NCBI GenBank assembly: GCA_028281885.1
Contig: JANQJA010000011.1
Span: 62,001-126,000, forward strand
Direction: 5' to 3'
Source of the DNA: Pseudomonadales bacterium
GTDB lineage: Bacteria; Pseudomonadota; Gammaproteobacteria; Pseudomonadales; Azotimanducaceae
Length of the DNA stretch: 64,000 nt
The notes under the pieces were generated by a model that was not told the DNA's origin, ran no database searches, and worked only from the letters and a program-made list of their open reading frames with translations. Made by a program: the position numbers and the translations under genes. Positions 17,567 through 25,585 of this stretch are shown in pieces; position 1 is the first letter of the stretch; every line of letters begins with the position of its first letter.

Positions 17567-17977
17567 TTCCAGTGTTTTGACGAGGGCACCAATCTCGTTG
17601 GCGAGCTTGCTGGTTCGCGTTGCCAGTAAACTGTTCTGCAGCGTTGATCCGGTTCCCTGACCTTCGAACTCGGCATATTGCGAGGCCAGGTTCTGCCAGC
17701 CTGTTGCCAGCTCTTCGATCTTCTGGCGAGTTGGTCCAGGATAGTCATTCATCAGGTCGCGAAGTTGGCCGAAGGCCGAATTGACATCAATCTTGGGTGT
17801 GGCGTGAATGTCGAGGCGCTTGCGGTCTGCCTCAAGCCTGATGGATTCCAGGGTCGTGACAATCCATTCTCGCTGTTTGCTGTCAGGCTGACGCTGCGAT
17901 GGTCGGCGTATCGTGACCAGATACAAGAGTATGGCGACGACAATGCCGCCGCCAACAATGATCGCGGTCTGGATCAT
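17555..17977 (-). CDS. membrane-anchored protein of unknown function
   Basis: A 140-residue protein that I cannot assign to a family. Residues 4-23 form a single N-terminal membrane segment (TAIIVGGGIVVAILLYLVTI) followed by RRPSQRQ, implying a periplasmic or cytosolic soluble domain on a single-pass anchor. The soluble part is helical and mildly acidic (QLRDLMNDYPGPTRQKIEELATGWQNLASQYAEFEGQG). Its ATG overlaps the stop of the enoyl-CoA hydratase gene by 4 bases (ATGA), so they are co-translated, although a functional link is not obvious. Confidence 0.72.
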   Translation of the reverse strand: MIQTAIIVGGGIVVAILLYLVTIRRPSQRQPDSKQREWIVTTLESIRLEADRKRLDIHATPKIDVNSAFGQLRDLMNDYPGPTRQKIEELATGWQNLASQYAEFEGQGTGSTLQNSLLATRTSKLANEIGALVKTLESEL

Positions 17978-18765
17978 TTACCCTTGAAGTTGCCGACGCG
18001 TCTTTCTGCGACAGCCTTGACGCCTTCCTTGTGGTCTTCGGTCTGCTGTAGCAGGAATTGTTCGCGTCCTTCCATGTCGGTGGCGGCTTTCACACCGTCC
18101 TTCAGTCCCGGTCGCATCTGCTCTCGAATGGAAACCAGTGCGAGTGGTGCATTTTCTGCAACCTCGCGCGCGAGTTCTATCGCTGCATTTCTGAGGTTGT
18201 CATCATCCGTGAAGACTTCTCCCATGCCCCACTCATAGGCGGTTTTCCCGTCGACCCGCCGACCGGTCAGGAACATCAGATTGGTTTTCTGGATACCAAT
18301 GGCACGGGGCAGCGTGTGGGTGAGGCCAAACCCTGGAGAGAAGCCGAGCTTTACAAAGTTGGCTGTCATTCTGGTGGAGGGACACAGCACACGAAAGTCC
18401 GCCATCATGGCAAGTCCGAAGCCACCGCCGACGGCGGCACCCTGAACCGCGGCAACAACAGGTTTCTTGTTGCCAAAGAGCCTGACCGCCTCATTGTAGA
18501 GCGGGTTGCCGCTGTCGATGGTGCGTTTCGGTCGCGCGACACCGTCACGTGGTGCCCCGAAATTGGCACCGGCGCAGAAGTGCTTGCCTTCAGAGCAAAG
18601 CACGATCGCCCTGACCGAAGGGTCTTCGTCGGCGTCATCGAAACACGTACCGAGGTCCTGAATCAGCGGGATATCAAAAAAGTTATTAGGTGCTCTGTGG
18701 ATTTCGCACTGGATAATATGGTCTTCCACCCGTGTGACGGTGATATCACCGTATTGCTCCTTCAT
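17974..18765 (-). CDS. enoyl-CoA hydratase/isomerase family protein
   Basis: A 263-residue crotonase-superfamily enzyme acting on acyl-CoA thioesters. Oxyanion-hole segments are CSEGKHFCAGANFGAP and AVQGAAVGGGFGLAMMADFRV. The second catalytic Glu position of hydratases (usually in the LGL-PE segment) reads KLGFSPGFGLTHTLPRAIG, where the typical PEaG is SPGF, so the catalytic glutamate is not in its usual place. It may therefore be an isomerase or another crotonase activity rather than a hydratase. The ATG has GAGGG about 9 bases upstream. It sits alone with the small membrane protein downstream. Confidence 0.88.
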   Translation of the reverse strand: MKEQYGDITVTRVEDHIIQCEIHRAPNNFFDIPLIQDLGTCFDDADEDPSVRAIVLCSEGKHFCAGANFGAPRDGVARPKRTIDSGNPLYNEAVRLFGNKKPVVAAVQGAAVGGGFGLAMMADFRVLCPSTRMTANFVKLGFSPGFGLTHTLPRAIGIQKTNLMFLTGRRVDGKTAYEWGMGEVFTDDDNLRNAAIELAREVAENAPLALVSIREQMRPGLKDGVKAATDMEGREQFLLQQTEDHKEGVKAVAERRVGNFKGK

Positions 18766-18855
18766 AGGTCAGTCCCTCTATTTTCGTTGGATGTCACAGT
18801 GTTTAAACGCGGGGCGCAAGTAAACCATATTCGGCCCGGCTGACGCCAGAAACGC

Positions 18856-18897
18856 TGTTTTTGGGTAGTGTCCTAATTAGGACACTACCTGTTTTTG
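18856..18897. mobile_element. 26-base perfect palindrome flanked by 8-base direct repeats
   Basis: Positions 18864-18889 are a perfect palindrome with two 13-base arms (GGTAGTGTCCTAA and its complement) and no spacer. It is bordered exactly by the direct repeats TGTTTTTG at 18856-18863 and 18890-18897. This has the geometry of two terminal inverted repeats inside an 8-base target-site duplication, so it may be the minimal remnant of an insertion element. It lies 5 bases beyond the stop codon of the MBL gene. The T-rich repeats could also give a plus-strand hairpin with a T-tract, but no plus-strand gene ends nearby. Confidence 0.6.
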
Positions 18898-18901
18898 CGC
18901 G

Positions 18902-19789
18902 CTAGGAAGTAGCGAGTGCCGGGGGGGCGAAACAGTAGGAAGTACCCTGCCTGGCCCACGAATGAAAGCCTTCCCGCGCGGCCAGTTCCTTGAATTCTTC
19001 ATGGTTGTCACCGTAGTGCATGAGCACGATACGAGACTTGAGGGACGCGGGCAGGGTAGCCAGTTCGTTGATGGAGGCATGGACGCCACCGGTAAACAGC
19101 TGGCAATCATGAAAGATAATGTCCAGGTGATAGTGTTGATCGAAATCGTGTAGCAGGTCCGGATCAAACCGCGTATCGCTGGTAAACAACACGCGATCAT
19201 CGACGATCACTCCGCAACTCCACTGTGATTCCCGCCAGCTTGGTGCGTCGTCGGGAAAGTGCATAGTGCGGGGCATCTTGATGTTGATGCTGCCGACATT
19301 CGTTTCCCAGGTTTCGCGAGGTGCATGTTCTACCAGCGTCGGACGTTGTATCTGCCAAAGGTCTTCAAATCTGAGTGGCGTACTTTCAGACATCTCCGAG
19401 CCGCCGCGAAGCGACTGCTGCCAGAGGATCTCCTGATAGTCCTCGTTGATGATCATGGTGGGTTTCTGCTGAGAAACATAACGGCCGAACAGTTGCACTT
19501 CTTCCAGACCGCCAATGTGATCTGCGTGGCTGTGGGTAATCAGGAAGTGCCTGATATCAGAGAAATGAACGCCCAGTTCGTGCAGCGCCTGGCAGCACTT
19601 GGTGCCGCAGTCGATGAGGACGTGGTTGTCTCCCTTGATGATGATGATATTGGTCTGATTGAGCGTCCGGGCAAATGCCGAGCCTGCGCCGATGAAATAC
19701 AGTTCGAGGTCTCCGTCGTTACTGAGAGACAGAGGGAGGTCTTGTTTCGGGGAGACCCGCATATCTATTGCCCGTGCCAGCGTGCTCAT
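18902..19789 (-). CDS. MBL-fold metallohydrolase (RNase Z/arylsulfatase-like)
   Basis: A 295-residue metallo-beta-lactamase-fold hydrolase. The metal motif HSHADH is in FLITHSHADHIGGLEEV, with further ligands likely in VLFTSDTRFDP (Asp), MHYGDNHEEF (His) and PRTMHFPDD. The N-terminal LELYFIGAGSAFARTLNQTNIII resembles the RNase Z/phosphodiesterase branch rather than glyoxalases. There is no signal peptide. It may be a nuclease or cyclic-nucleotide phosphodiesterase, but this is open. A perfect CRP-type site lies 63 bases upstream of its start, suggesting control by cAMP-CRP or a Vfr-like regulator. Confidence 0.88.
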   Translation of the reverse strand: MSTLARAIDMRVSPKQDLPLSLSNDGDLELYFIGAGSAFARTLNQTNIIIIKGDNHVLIDCGTKCCQALHELGVHFSDIRHFLITHSHADHIGGLEEVQLFGRYVSQQKPTMIINEDYQEILWQQSLRGGSEMSESTPLRFEDLWQIQRPTLVEHAPRETWETNVGSINIKMPRTMHFPDDAPSWRESQWSCGVIVDDRVLFTSDTRFDPDLLHDFDQHYHLDIIFHDCQLFTGGVHASINELATLPASLKSRIVLMHYGDNHEEFKELAAREGFHSWARQGTSYCFAPPALATS

Positions 19790-19851
19790 GGCTTCTTGGC
19801 CGGAGGTCCAGCCCTTTTTTTAAGATTCTCTGAGCTTTGCGCGTCGAATTT

Positions 19852-19867
19852 TGTGAACTGGTTCACA
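19852..19867 (-). promoter_or_regulatory. CRP/Vfr-type binding site
   Basis: TGTGAACTGGTTCACA matches the CRP consensus TGTGA-N6-TCACA at all ten conserved positions, and the dyad extends one base pair further (TTGTGAAC...GTTCACAA). It lies in the 145-base gap upstream of the MBL gene (start 19789), centred about 70 bases before its ATG. This is a suitable place for a class I or II activator site. Confidence 0.6.
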
Positions 19868-19934
19868 ATTTTCCGGCACATCGCCCTTTTTTTGTATCGA
19901 TTTTGTGAGTACGCGGACGATAAGTGGACAAATT

Positions 19935-20912
19935 TCAGTGGCTTGCGCTCATCTCATTCAGTGATTCGAGAAACTGCCGGAGGTCCGCTGCGGTGCGTGC
20001 GGGGGCTTCTTCCATCGGCACATGACCCAGATCTTCGTAAATCACCACCGTGGCATCCGGCAGCGCCTGCTCAAACTGATCAGCGGTATTAACCGGTATC
20101 AGTGCATCCTGGGCTCCCCACATCACCAGCACAGGTTGGGTCAGTCTCGACAGATCCGGATCCAGGGCGGCGGACGGATCGAACGCGGCGAACCGCGCCA
20201 TGGTCGCTGCCCGGCTACCTTCCCGGAGCGCCAGCTCGTAGTAGCGTCGCACGAGGGCATCGTCAATCATTGGCGCGTCGTTGTAGGCTACCTGGACACC
20301 CTGATAAACCAGTGCCCAAGGGTCCAGGTACTCGCCGATGGCTCGAAACCAGGCCTGTCCAAGCAGTGTAAAGGCCAGAGGTGAACGCCCGGAGGGATTG
20401 TTTTCTGCCCGCCACCAGGATGCAGGGGCGCTCGAAGCCACCAGGATCAGCGCCCGAACCTGTTCCGGAAACTCCAGCGCATAGGCCCAGGAAACGCCGC
20501 CACCCATCGAGTTGCCGCCCAGCACAAAATGCTCGAGTTGCAGCTTGCTGACAAGGCTGGCGACGGCGCTGACATTGGCGGCGGCGGAGTAATCGTCGCC
20601 GGGCACTCTCCCGGTCAGGCCATGTCCTGGCAGGTCGAGTGTAATGACGCGATAACCATCGGCAAGCAGATCAGTCCAGGGCTCCCAGGTATGCAGGGAG
20701 GCGCTGGATCCGTGGATCAGGACGATGGGCATACCCTCGCCCTGGTCACGGTAATGGAGCCTGGCACCGCTTTCCGTCAGCAGGAACCGGGAGGCTTCAT
20801 TCTGGTATTTCTGGTCCACGTAGGCTGCCGGCAGGTCCCCCTGATATAGAAACGCGGCACCGATCAGCAACAGGGCGGCGAAAACAACGAACATATAGAG
20901 CAGGGCTCGCAT
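19935..20912 (-). CDS. alpha/beta hydrolase with N-terminal membrane anchor
   Basis: A 325-residue alpha/beta hydrolase. Residues 3-23 are hydrophobic (ALLYMFVVFAALLLIGAAFLY), giving a signal anchor that would place the catalytic domain in the periplasm. The oxyanion segment is IVLIHGSSASLHTWEPW, the nucleophile elbow is LGGNSMGGGVSWAYA, the acid region is VMWGAQDALIPV and the His is in YEDLGHVPMEE. It resembles epoxide/haloalkane or meta-cleavage hydrolases in general layout, but the substrate is unknown. I chose ATG 20912 (MRALLYMF) over the ATG six codons earlier because the family normally begins with the hydrophobic segment. Confidence 0.86.
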   Translation of the reverse strand: MRALLYMFVVFAALLLIGAAFLYQGDLPAAYVDQKYQNEASRFLLTESGARLHYRDQGEGMPIVLIHGSSASLHTWEPWTDLLADGYRVITLDLPGHGLTGRVPGDDYSAAANVSAVASLVSKLQLEHFVLGGNSMGGGVSWAYALEFPEQVRALILVASSAPASWWRAENNPSGRSPLAFTLLGQAWFRAIGEYLDPWALVYQGVQVAYNDAPMIDDALVRRYYELALREGSRAATMARFAAFDPSAALDPDLSRLTQPVLVMWGAQDALIPVNTADQFEQALPDATVVIYEDLGHVPMEEAPARTAADLRQFLESLNEMSASH

Positions 20913-21000
20913 GGCGCTAGGATACTCCAATCCCGCCAGACTTTGATTCCATGGGGGTGGGGGGTAACATCAATATCTGTTCTGGCCAGGGGAGACGGCT

Positions 21001-21420
21001 GTGCAGCGCGCAACTTCCAATCTCACGGATGCCTATGAGGGTGTGCGCCAGCTTATTCTGGAAGCGCTGGACATCATCCGTTCTGACAATTTTGACCGCT
21101 ACTTTGAGCTGTTCACAGACGACGCGGTCTGGATGATGCCATCTCAGTACAGCGACGTTCAGAAAGAAGAAGCTCGCAGTTTCTATCGGTTCACAGACAA
21201 ATTCCGTTTTGACCAGGACGTATCGATCGAGGAGCTGGTGGTCGATGGTGACCTGGCGTTTGTCCGGCTGAGTTTTGACGGTTATCTGCGTCCCAAATCG
21301 GATGACTCGGTCAAGCCGCTGCGATCCGTATCCCGACATGTCTGGTTGCTCAGACGGCAGGCAGACAACAGCTGGAAGATTGCCCGCGACATCTGGAATA
21401 ACCCGCGCCGATCCGACTAG
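21001..21420 (+). CDS. SnoaL-like / NTF2-fold protein
   Basis: A 139-residue single-domain protein of the cone-shaped NTF2/SnoaL-like fold. It resembles the small beta subunits of ring-hydroxylating dioxygenases (FDRYFELFTDDAVWMMPSQYSDVQKEEARSFYRF, then SRHVWLLRRQADNSWKIARDIWN). It starts with GTG preceded by GGGGAGA about 8 bases upstream. No dioxygenase alpha subunit is nearby, so a stand-alone isomerase, hydrolase or binding role is more likely. It diverges from the alpha/beta hydrolase, with which it may share a control region of about 90 bases. Confidence 0.8.
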   Translation: MQRATSNLTDAYEGVRQLILEALDIIRSDNFDRYFELFTDDAVWMMPSQYSDVQKEEARSFYRFTDKFRFDQDVSIEELVVDGDLAFVRLSFDGYLRPKSDDSVKPLRSVSRHVWLLRRQADNSWKIARDIWNNPRRSD

Positions 21421-21521
21421 CGCTGCGACCAGCAGAGTTGCTTCTTCGACAGGCCGTTGCCGTTGGTTACGATGAAATTTTCTATAATCGTCATGCAGTC
21501 ACCGGATCGCACTGAGGTCAT

Positions 21522-22652
21522 GTGAGCGAAATGGCGCTTCCCCGGCTGGTGCCGGAAAACAACATCCAGTATCAGTTCTGGGTTCTCCAGGTTGTGGGCT
21601 GGGTAGGCTGGGTTGTGTTGTTCGCCGTCCGCGACTTCTATTGGGGCCAGCCGGCTGATCGCATCGCACTGCTACTGGTCGATGCGAGCGCTGGTTTCGC
21701 ATTGACGACACTGCTGCGTTACTTCTATCGCGCGATCTGGGAGGCCCCGGTCTGGAAGCGGGTGGTTGCCGTGCTGGGTGGGTCCTACCTGACGGCAGCG
21801 ATCTGGCAGCCGATCAAGAACTTTTCCCAGTTTGTCTACTACGATGAATTCGACATCGTTAATGAGTTCGGCCCGGCCATTTATTTCAATGGGATGCTCG
21901 GCTACTCATGGTTCCTGATACTGGGATGGAGCGGCCTGTATTTCGGGATCAAGTACTACAATCTGCTCCAGATTGAGCGTGCGAGGACAGTTCGTGCGGA
22001 ATCGCTTGCGCACGAAGCTCAACTCAGGATGTTGCGTTACCAGCTGAACCCCCATTTTCTGTTTAATACACTCAATGCCATCTCGACGCTGATCCTTGAG
22101 CGTAACAGCGAGAGCGCCAATCATATGGTCAGCAAGCTAAGTCACTTTTTACGCTATTCCCTCGACAAGGACCCGATGCAAAAGGTGGAGCTGGAACATG
22201 AGATCAATACCATGCGGCTTTACCTTGAGATCGAACAGGTACGGTTCGATGACCGCCTCACTGTCGAGATTGATGTCGCTGAAGATGCGCGGCGCGCGCT
22301 GGTGCCGAGCCTGATCCTGCAGCCGTTGATTGAAAATGCCATCAAGTACGCGGTGGCTGGCAGCGAAGAAGGTGGCAAGATCACGATTAAAGGCAGGGTC
22401 ATTGACGATGATCTTCACCTGCAGGTGATCGACGACGGCCCTGGTATGGAGGGGCCCGGGTCAGATGTTTCCGTGCCTGAAAACAAGGGGCGTGGTGAAC
22501 GGCGAGGTGGTGTCGGGCTTGCAAATACCCGAGAAAGATTAAGCGAGCTCTACGGCGAGCGTCAGTCGTTGCGGTTCAGCCGTGCTGAACCTCATGGACT
22601 GCAGATCGATATTCGAATTCCCCTGGAAAGGGGGGGCGATGCAACCATTTAG
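21522..22652 (+). CDS. LytS/YehU-type sensor histidine kinase
   Basis: A 376-residue membrane histidine kinase. The N-terminal ~150 residues hold about four membrane segments (VVGWVGWVVLFAV, IALLLVDASAGFALTTLL, VVAVLGGSYLTAAIW, YSWFLILGWSGLYFGI). The phospho-acceptor box is LRYQLNPHFLFNTLNAIST with His178, typical of the His_kinase (LytS/AlgZ) class. It is followed by a HATPase domain (NAIKYAVAG, DDGPGME, GVGLANTRERLSELYG). GAGG at 21514 supports the GTG at 21522; an ATG at 21531 is possible. The last 14 bases overlap the LytTR regulator gene, giving a complete two-component pair. The signal is unknown. Confidence 0.93.
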   Translation: MSEMALPRLVPENNIQYQFWVLQVVGWVGWVVLFAVRDFYWGQPADRIALLLVDASAGFALTTLLRYFYRAIWEAPVWKRVVAVLGGSYLTAAIWQPIKNFSQFVYYDEFDIVNEFGPAIYFNGMLGYSWFLILGWSGLYFGIKYYNLLQIERARTVRAESLAHEAQLRMLRYQLNPHFLFNTLNAISTLILERNSESANHMVSKLSHFLRYSLDKDPMQKVELEHEINTMRLYLEIEQVRFDDRLTVEIDVAEDARRALVPSLILQPLIENAIKYAVAGSEEGGKITIKGRVIDDDLHLQVIDDGPGMEGPGSDVSVPENKGRGERRGGVGLANTRERLSELYGERQSLRFSRAEPHGLQIDIRIPLERGGDATI

Positions 22653-23442
22653 CTGCATCATTGTTGACGATGAAGCCCTGGCGCGAAAAGGGCTTGCGTT
22701 GCGGCTCGCACAGATCGACGGTGTCAACATTGTGGCGCAATGTGCCAACGGGCGTGAGGCGCTTGCTGCAGCTGCTGAATTGACACCGGACGTGATCTTT
22801 CTCGACATTCAGATGCCGGGCATGAGCGGCTTTGATGTGGTTGGCAATTTACAGTCGGACAACATGCCGCTGGTGATTTTCGTGACAGCCTATGATGAAT
22901 ACGCCATCGAAGCGTTTGAGGTCCACGCGGTCGATTACCTGCTGAAACCGATTGACGAAGAACGCCTGAGGGAAGCTGTGGCGAGAGCCCGGGAACATCT
23001 TGGCCAGCGAGGTGCGATCAGTGAAAAACAGCGTCTGATTGAACTGATTATCTCGATCACCGGCAAGTCGGAGACATCTGTATCCCAGATGCTGCAGGAT
23101 CATACCGGGCAGCGTGCATATCCGGACCGAATCGCGATCAAAGATGGCGGTGAAACCACGCTGGTCAGGGCGGAAGACATCGATTGGGTTGATGCGGCTG
23201 GGGATTATATGTGTGTCCATGCCGACGGTGAGACACACATCATGCGGATCACCATGAAGGAACTGGAGGAACAGCTCGATCCGAAGCGGTTTCAGCGGGT
23301 CCACCGAAGCACCATTGTGAATCTGGACCGGGTTGTGAAGGTCAGTTCGCACATGAACGGGGAATATTTTTTGTCGCTGTCCAATGGCTCCTCAGTAAAG
23401 ATGAGCCGTACCTACAAAAGCAAGATCAGGCATTTTCTTTAG
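22639..23442 (+). CDS. LytTR-family response regulator
   Basis: A 267-residue response regulator. The receiver domain (1-120) has the acidic pair in CIIVDDEALARKG, the phospho-acceptor Asp56 in VIFLDIQMPGMSGFDV and Lys in YLLKPIDEERL. The C-terminal LytTR DNA-binding domain is at about 150-267 (IAIKDGGETTLVRAEDIDWVDAAGDYMCVHADGE ... FQRVHRSTIVNLDRV). It is the cognate partner of the preceding kinase, as in AlgZ/AlgR and YehU/YehT. A GGGGGG-rich ribosome site lies inside the end of the kinase gene. Its targets are not visible in the window. Confidence 0.94.
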   Translation: MQPFSCIIVDDEALARKGLALRLAQIDGVNIVAQCANGREALAAAAELTPDVIFLDIQMPGMSGFDVVGNLQSDNMPLVIFVTAYDEYAIEAFEVHAVDYLLKPIDEERLREAVARAREHLGQRGAISEKQRLIELIISITGKSETSVSQMLQDHTGQRAYPDRIAIKDGGETTLVRAEDIDWVDAAGDYMCVHADGETHIMRITMKELEEQLDPKRFQRVHRSTIVNLDRVVKVSSHMNGEYFLSLSNGSSVKMSRTYKSKIRHFL

Positions 23443-23445
23443 CTT

Positions 23446-23471
23446 CGGGATCATAGTAGTCTTGAATCCCG
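23446..23471 (+). terminator. weak hairpin after the LytTR regulator
   Basis: CGGGAT and ATCCCG pair across a 14-base loop just after the regulator stop codon. There is no T-tract and the kinase-like gene follows within 20 bases, so termination would be partial at best. Confidence 0.25.
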
Positions 23472-23486
23472 TAAGAGAGGTTTGCG

Positions 23487-24563
23487 ATGGTTCGTATTCC
23501 CGCCCATGCCGGGGAGATAACTGCCGACTGGCTGACTGAAGTCCTGAAACAGCAGGGTGTGCTTGCGGGACGTGTTGTCAGCGTTGCTGAGGAGCGTATC
23601 GGCGAGGGTATAGGGCTGCTGGCTGAGCTGACTCGCCTTCATCTCGAACATGCGGGTGCCGAGAATCTGCCACCGACACTGGTTGCCAAGACTGCCGCCC
23701 GAAATGAGAATCGTGGCCTTGCGCAACTCATGGACTTCTACCGTCGGGAAGTCAACTTCTACAACCGGATTTCTGCTGATTCTCCGTTCCGGGTACCAAA
23801 GAGCTATTTTGCAGCCATTGATGAAGACAGTGCCGACTTTGTCATCCTGATGGAGGACCTGGGTGACGTCGCGCCAAACGACCAGCTGACGGGCTCCAGC
23901 GAGAAAGAGGCGCTGGACCGGGTCGTGCCCATTTCCAGGCTTCATGCGCGTTACTGGAACCTGGTTGATCGACCTGAGTACGATTGGATGTATCCGATCC
24001 AGACGCCGGAAGAGGCGGTCAAGATCAGGGATTTGATCTATATGCCTTCGCTGGCCCTCGCGACTGAGAAGTTCCCGGAACATTTCGATGAAGCGACAGA
24101 GACATTGTGTCGTCGGGTCGGTGAGCAGTACGTCGAACTGCTGTCGAATCTCACGTCGCCGCGAACCTTCTGTCATGGCGACTTCAGGCAGGACAACTTT
24201 ATCTATACCGCCTCGGGTGAGGCCGTGATCATGGATTGGCAGATATCTGGCTTTGCGAATCCGGCGTTTGATCTTTCTTATTTTCTCTGCCAGAGCCTGC
24301 AGGTCGATCTTCGCCGTGAAATTGACCATGAGATTTTTGTTCGTTATATCGATGCGCTGAAAGAAGAAGGTATTCAGGACTACGATCATACGAGCGCCTG
24401 GAACGATTACAGGGTCTTTAGCCTGTTCTGTCTTGTTTATCCTCTGTCAGCGTGCGGAACGCTCGATCTCTCTAACGATAGGGGCAAGGCGCTGGCGACG
24501 TGCATGCTGGAGCGTAATCTTGCTGTCATCGATGATCTGCACTGTGCGGATCTGCTGAAATAG
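23487..24563 (+). CDS. phosphotransferase of the aminoglycoside/choline kinase fold (EcKL-like)
   Basis: A 358-residue kinase-fold protein. The catalytic loop is FCHGDFRQDNFIY (HGDxxxxN), and the metal-binding motif is VIMDWQISGFANPAFDLSYFL (D-W-Q). The N-lobe has LVAKTAARNENRG with the ATP-contacting Lys. The overall pattern resembles ecdysteroid-kinase-like or CHK-domain proteins that phosphorylate small alcohols, more than true antibiotic kinases. Its ATG follows GAGAGG, 44 bases downstream of the LytTR regulator on the same strand. Its stop directly abuts the stop of the convergent antiporter gene. Confidence 0.85.
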   Translation: MVRIPAHAGEITADWLTEVLKQQGVLAGRVVSVAEERIGEGIGLLAELTRLHLEHAGAENLPPTLVAKTAARNENRGLAQLMDFYRREVNFYNRISADSPFRVPKSYFAAIDEDSADFVILMEDLGDVAPNDQLTGSSEKEALDRVVPISRLHARYWNLVDRPEYDWMYPIQTPEEAVKIRDLIYMPSLALATEKFPEHFDEATETLCRRVGEQYVELLSNLTSPRTFCHGDFRQDNFIYTASGEAVIMDWQISGFANPAFDLSYFLCQSLQVDLRREIDHEIFVRYIDALKEEGIQDYDHTSAWNDYRVFSLFCLVYPLSACGTLDLSNDRGKALATCMLERNLAVIDDLHCADLLK

Positions 24564-25550
24564 CTAGGTGCTCGCCTGGTTTATTGCCATGGTAATGAGC
24601 ACAATCGTGTAGCCGACGTATCCCATTAGCAGGAAAAAACCTTCAGCTCGGTTGATGAGTCCCGTACCTGGCCCCCGGAACCAGTAGGTCACCAGAAACA
24701 GGACCAGCGTCAGTACGCCAAGAAACGGAAAATCTCGTGTCATTACATCCGATTCGACCGCCGTCGGCGTAATGACTGCGGCGATACCGAGTACAATAGA
24801 CGTATTGAACATGTTTGAGCCAAGCACATTGCCAAGCGCAAGTTCGTGTTCATTCTTTCGTACCGCTGCGATTGACGAGGCAAGCTCGGGCAGCGACGTG
24901 CCGATGGCGACGACCGTCAGGCCGATAATAAGATCTGAAATGCCGAGTGCACGGGCACATTCAATCCCGCCCCACACCATCACTCTTGAGCTGATTACCA
25001 GGAACACCAGGCCCACGACCAGCTCGCCAATGGCGTAACCAAGCGGCTTTGGATCCTCCAGCTCAGCTTCAAAGATGGCGGCGATTTCGTCATCCTGGCT
25101 GATCAGTGACCTGCGAATGGACCAGCCCATGAGCACAATAAACAGTCCAATCAGAATCAGGCCATCAATCCTCGACAGGTGCTGGTCGAATAGCATCAGC
25201 CCGCCGGCGACTGCTGTTAACCCAGCCAGTGCCGGAAGTTCATTGACAACAATGGATGAGCGAACGGCGATCGGGCTCAGGAGGGCGGTGAAGCCAAGAA
25301 TCAACGCGATATTGGCGATGTTGGAGCCGAGTGCATTACCCAGTGCCAGGCCAGGATTGCCGGCCCAGGCAGAAAGTCCTGATATCACCATCTCGGGCAT
25401 GGAACTGCCAAAACCGATGATCACCATGCCGATTAACAATGGCGGCAGGCCCAGCTGGCGGGCGGTGGATGCAGACCCCTCGACGAAACGGTCAGCGCTG
25501 ATCATCAGTATCAGAATACCGCCGAGCAGAGCGGCGATGGGTAACAACAT
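24564..25550 (-). CDS. K+-independent calcium/sodium antiporter (YrbG family)
   Basis: A 328-residue inner-membrane CaCA-superfamily exchanger with about ten membrane segments. The two inverted alpha-repeats are visible as MVIIGFGSSMPEMVISGLSAW...ALGNALGSNIANIALILG and VVAIGTSLPELASSIAAVRKNEHELALGNVLGSNMFNTSIVLG, containing the ion-binding Glu/Ser residues. Length and layout fit E. coli YrbG. It exchanges Ca2+ for Na+ or H+. It stands alone, with the acyltransferase gene upstream on the same strand 35 bases away. Confidence 0.93.
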   Translation of the reverse strand: MLLPIAALLGGILILMISADRFVEGSASTARQLGLPPLLIGMVIIGFGSSMPEMVISGLSAWAGNPGLALGNALGSNIANIALILGFTALLSPIAVRSSIVVNELPALAGLTAVAGGLMLFDQHLSRIDGLILIGLFIVLMGWSIRRSLISQDDEIAAIFEAELEDPKPLGYAIGELVVGLVFLVISSRVMVWGGIECARALGISDLIIGLTVVAIGTSLPELASSIAAVRKNEHELALGNVLGSNMFNTSIVLGIAAVITPTAVESDVMTRDFPFLGVLTLVLFLVTYWFRGPGTGLINRAEGFFLLMGYVGYTIVLITMAINQAST

Positions 25551-25585
25551 CTTCGTGTGTCGCGTCAGAAACGGTTCGTGGACAA

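Noticed and set aside
18864-18889. Intrinsic terminator of the MBL gene
   Set aside because: On the minus strand the palindrome is followed by an A-rich, not T-rich, sequence; the T-tracts belong to the plus strand, where no gene ends.
23451-24389. 312-codon minus-strand open frame
   Set aside because: Antisense to the kinase-fold gene, which has HGDxxxxN and DWQ motifs; no ribosome site or homology on the minus strand.
23487-24563. Aminoglycoside resistance kinase
   Set aside because: The kinase fold is shared, but the sequence fits the choline/ecdysteroid-kinase-like group and the context is chromosomal without resistance genes.
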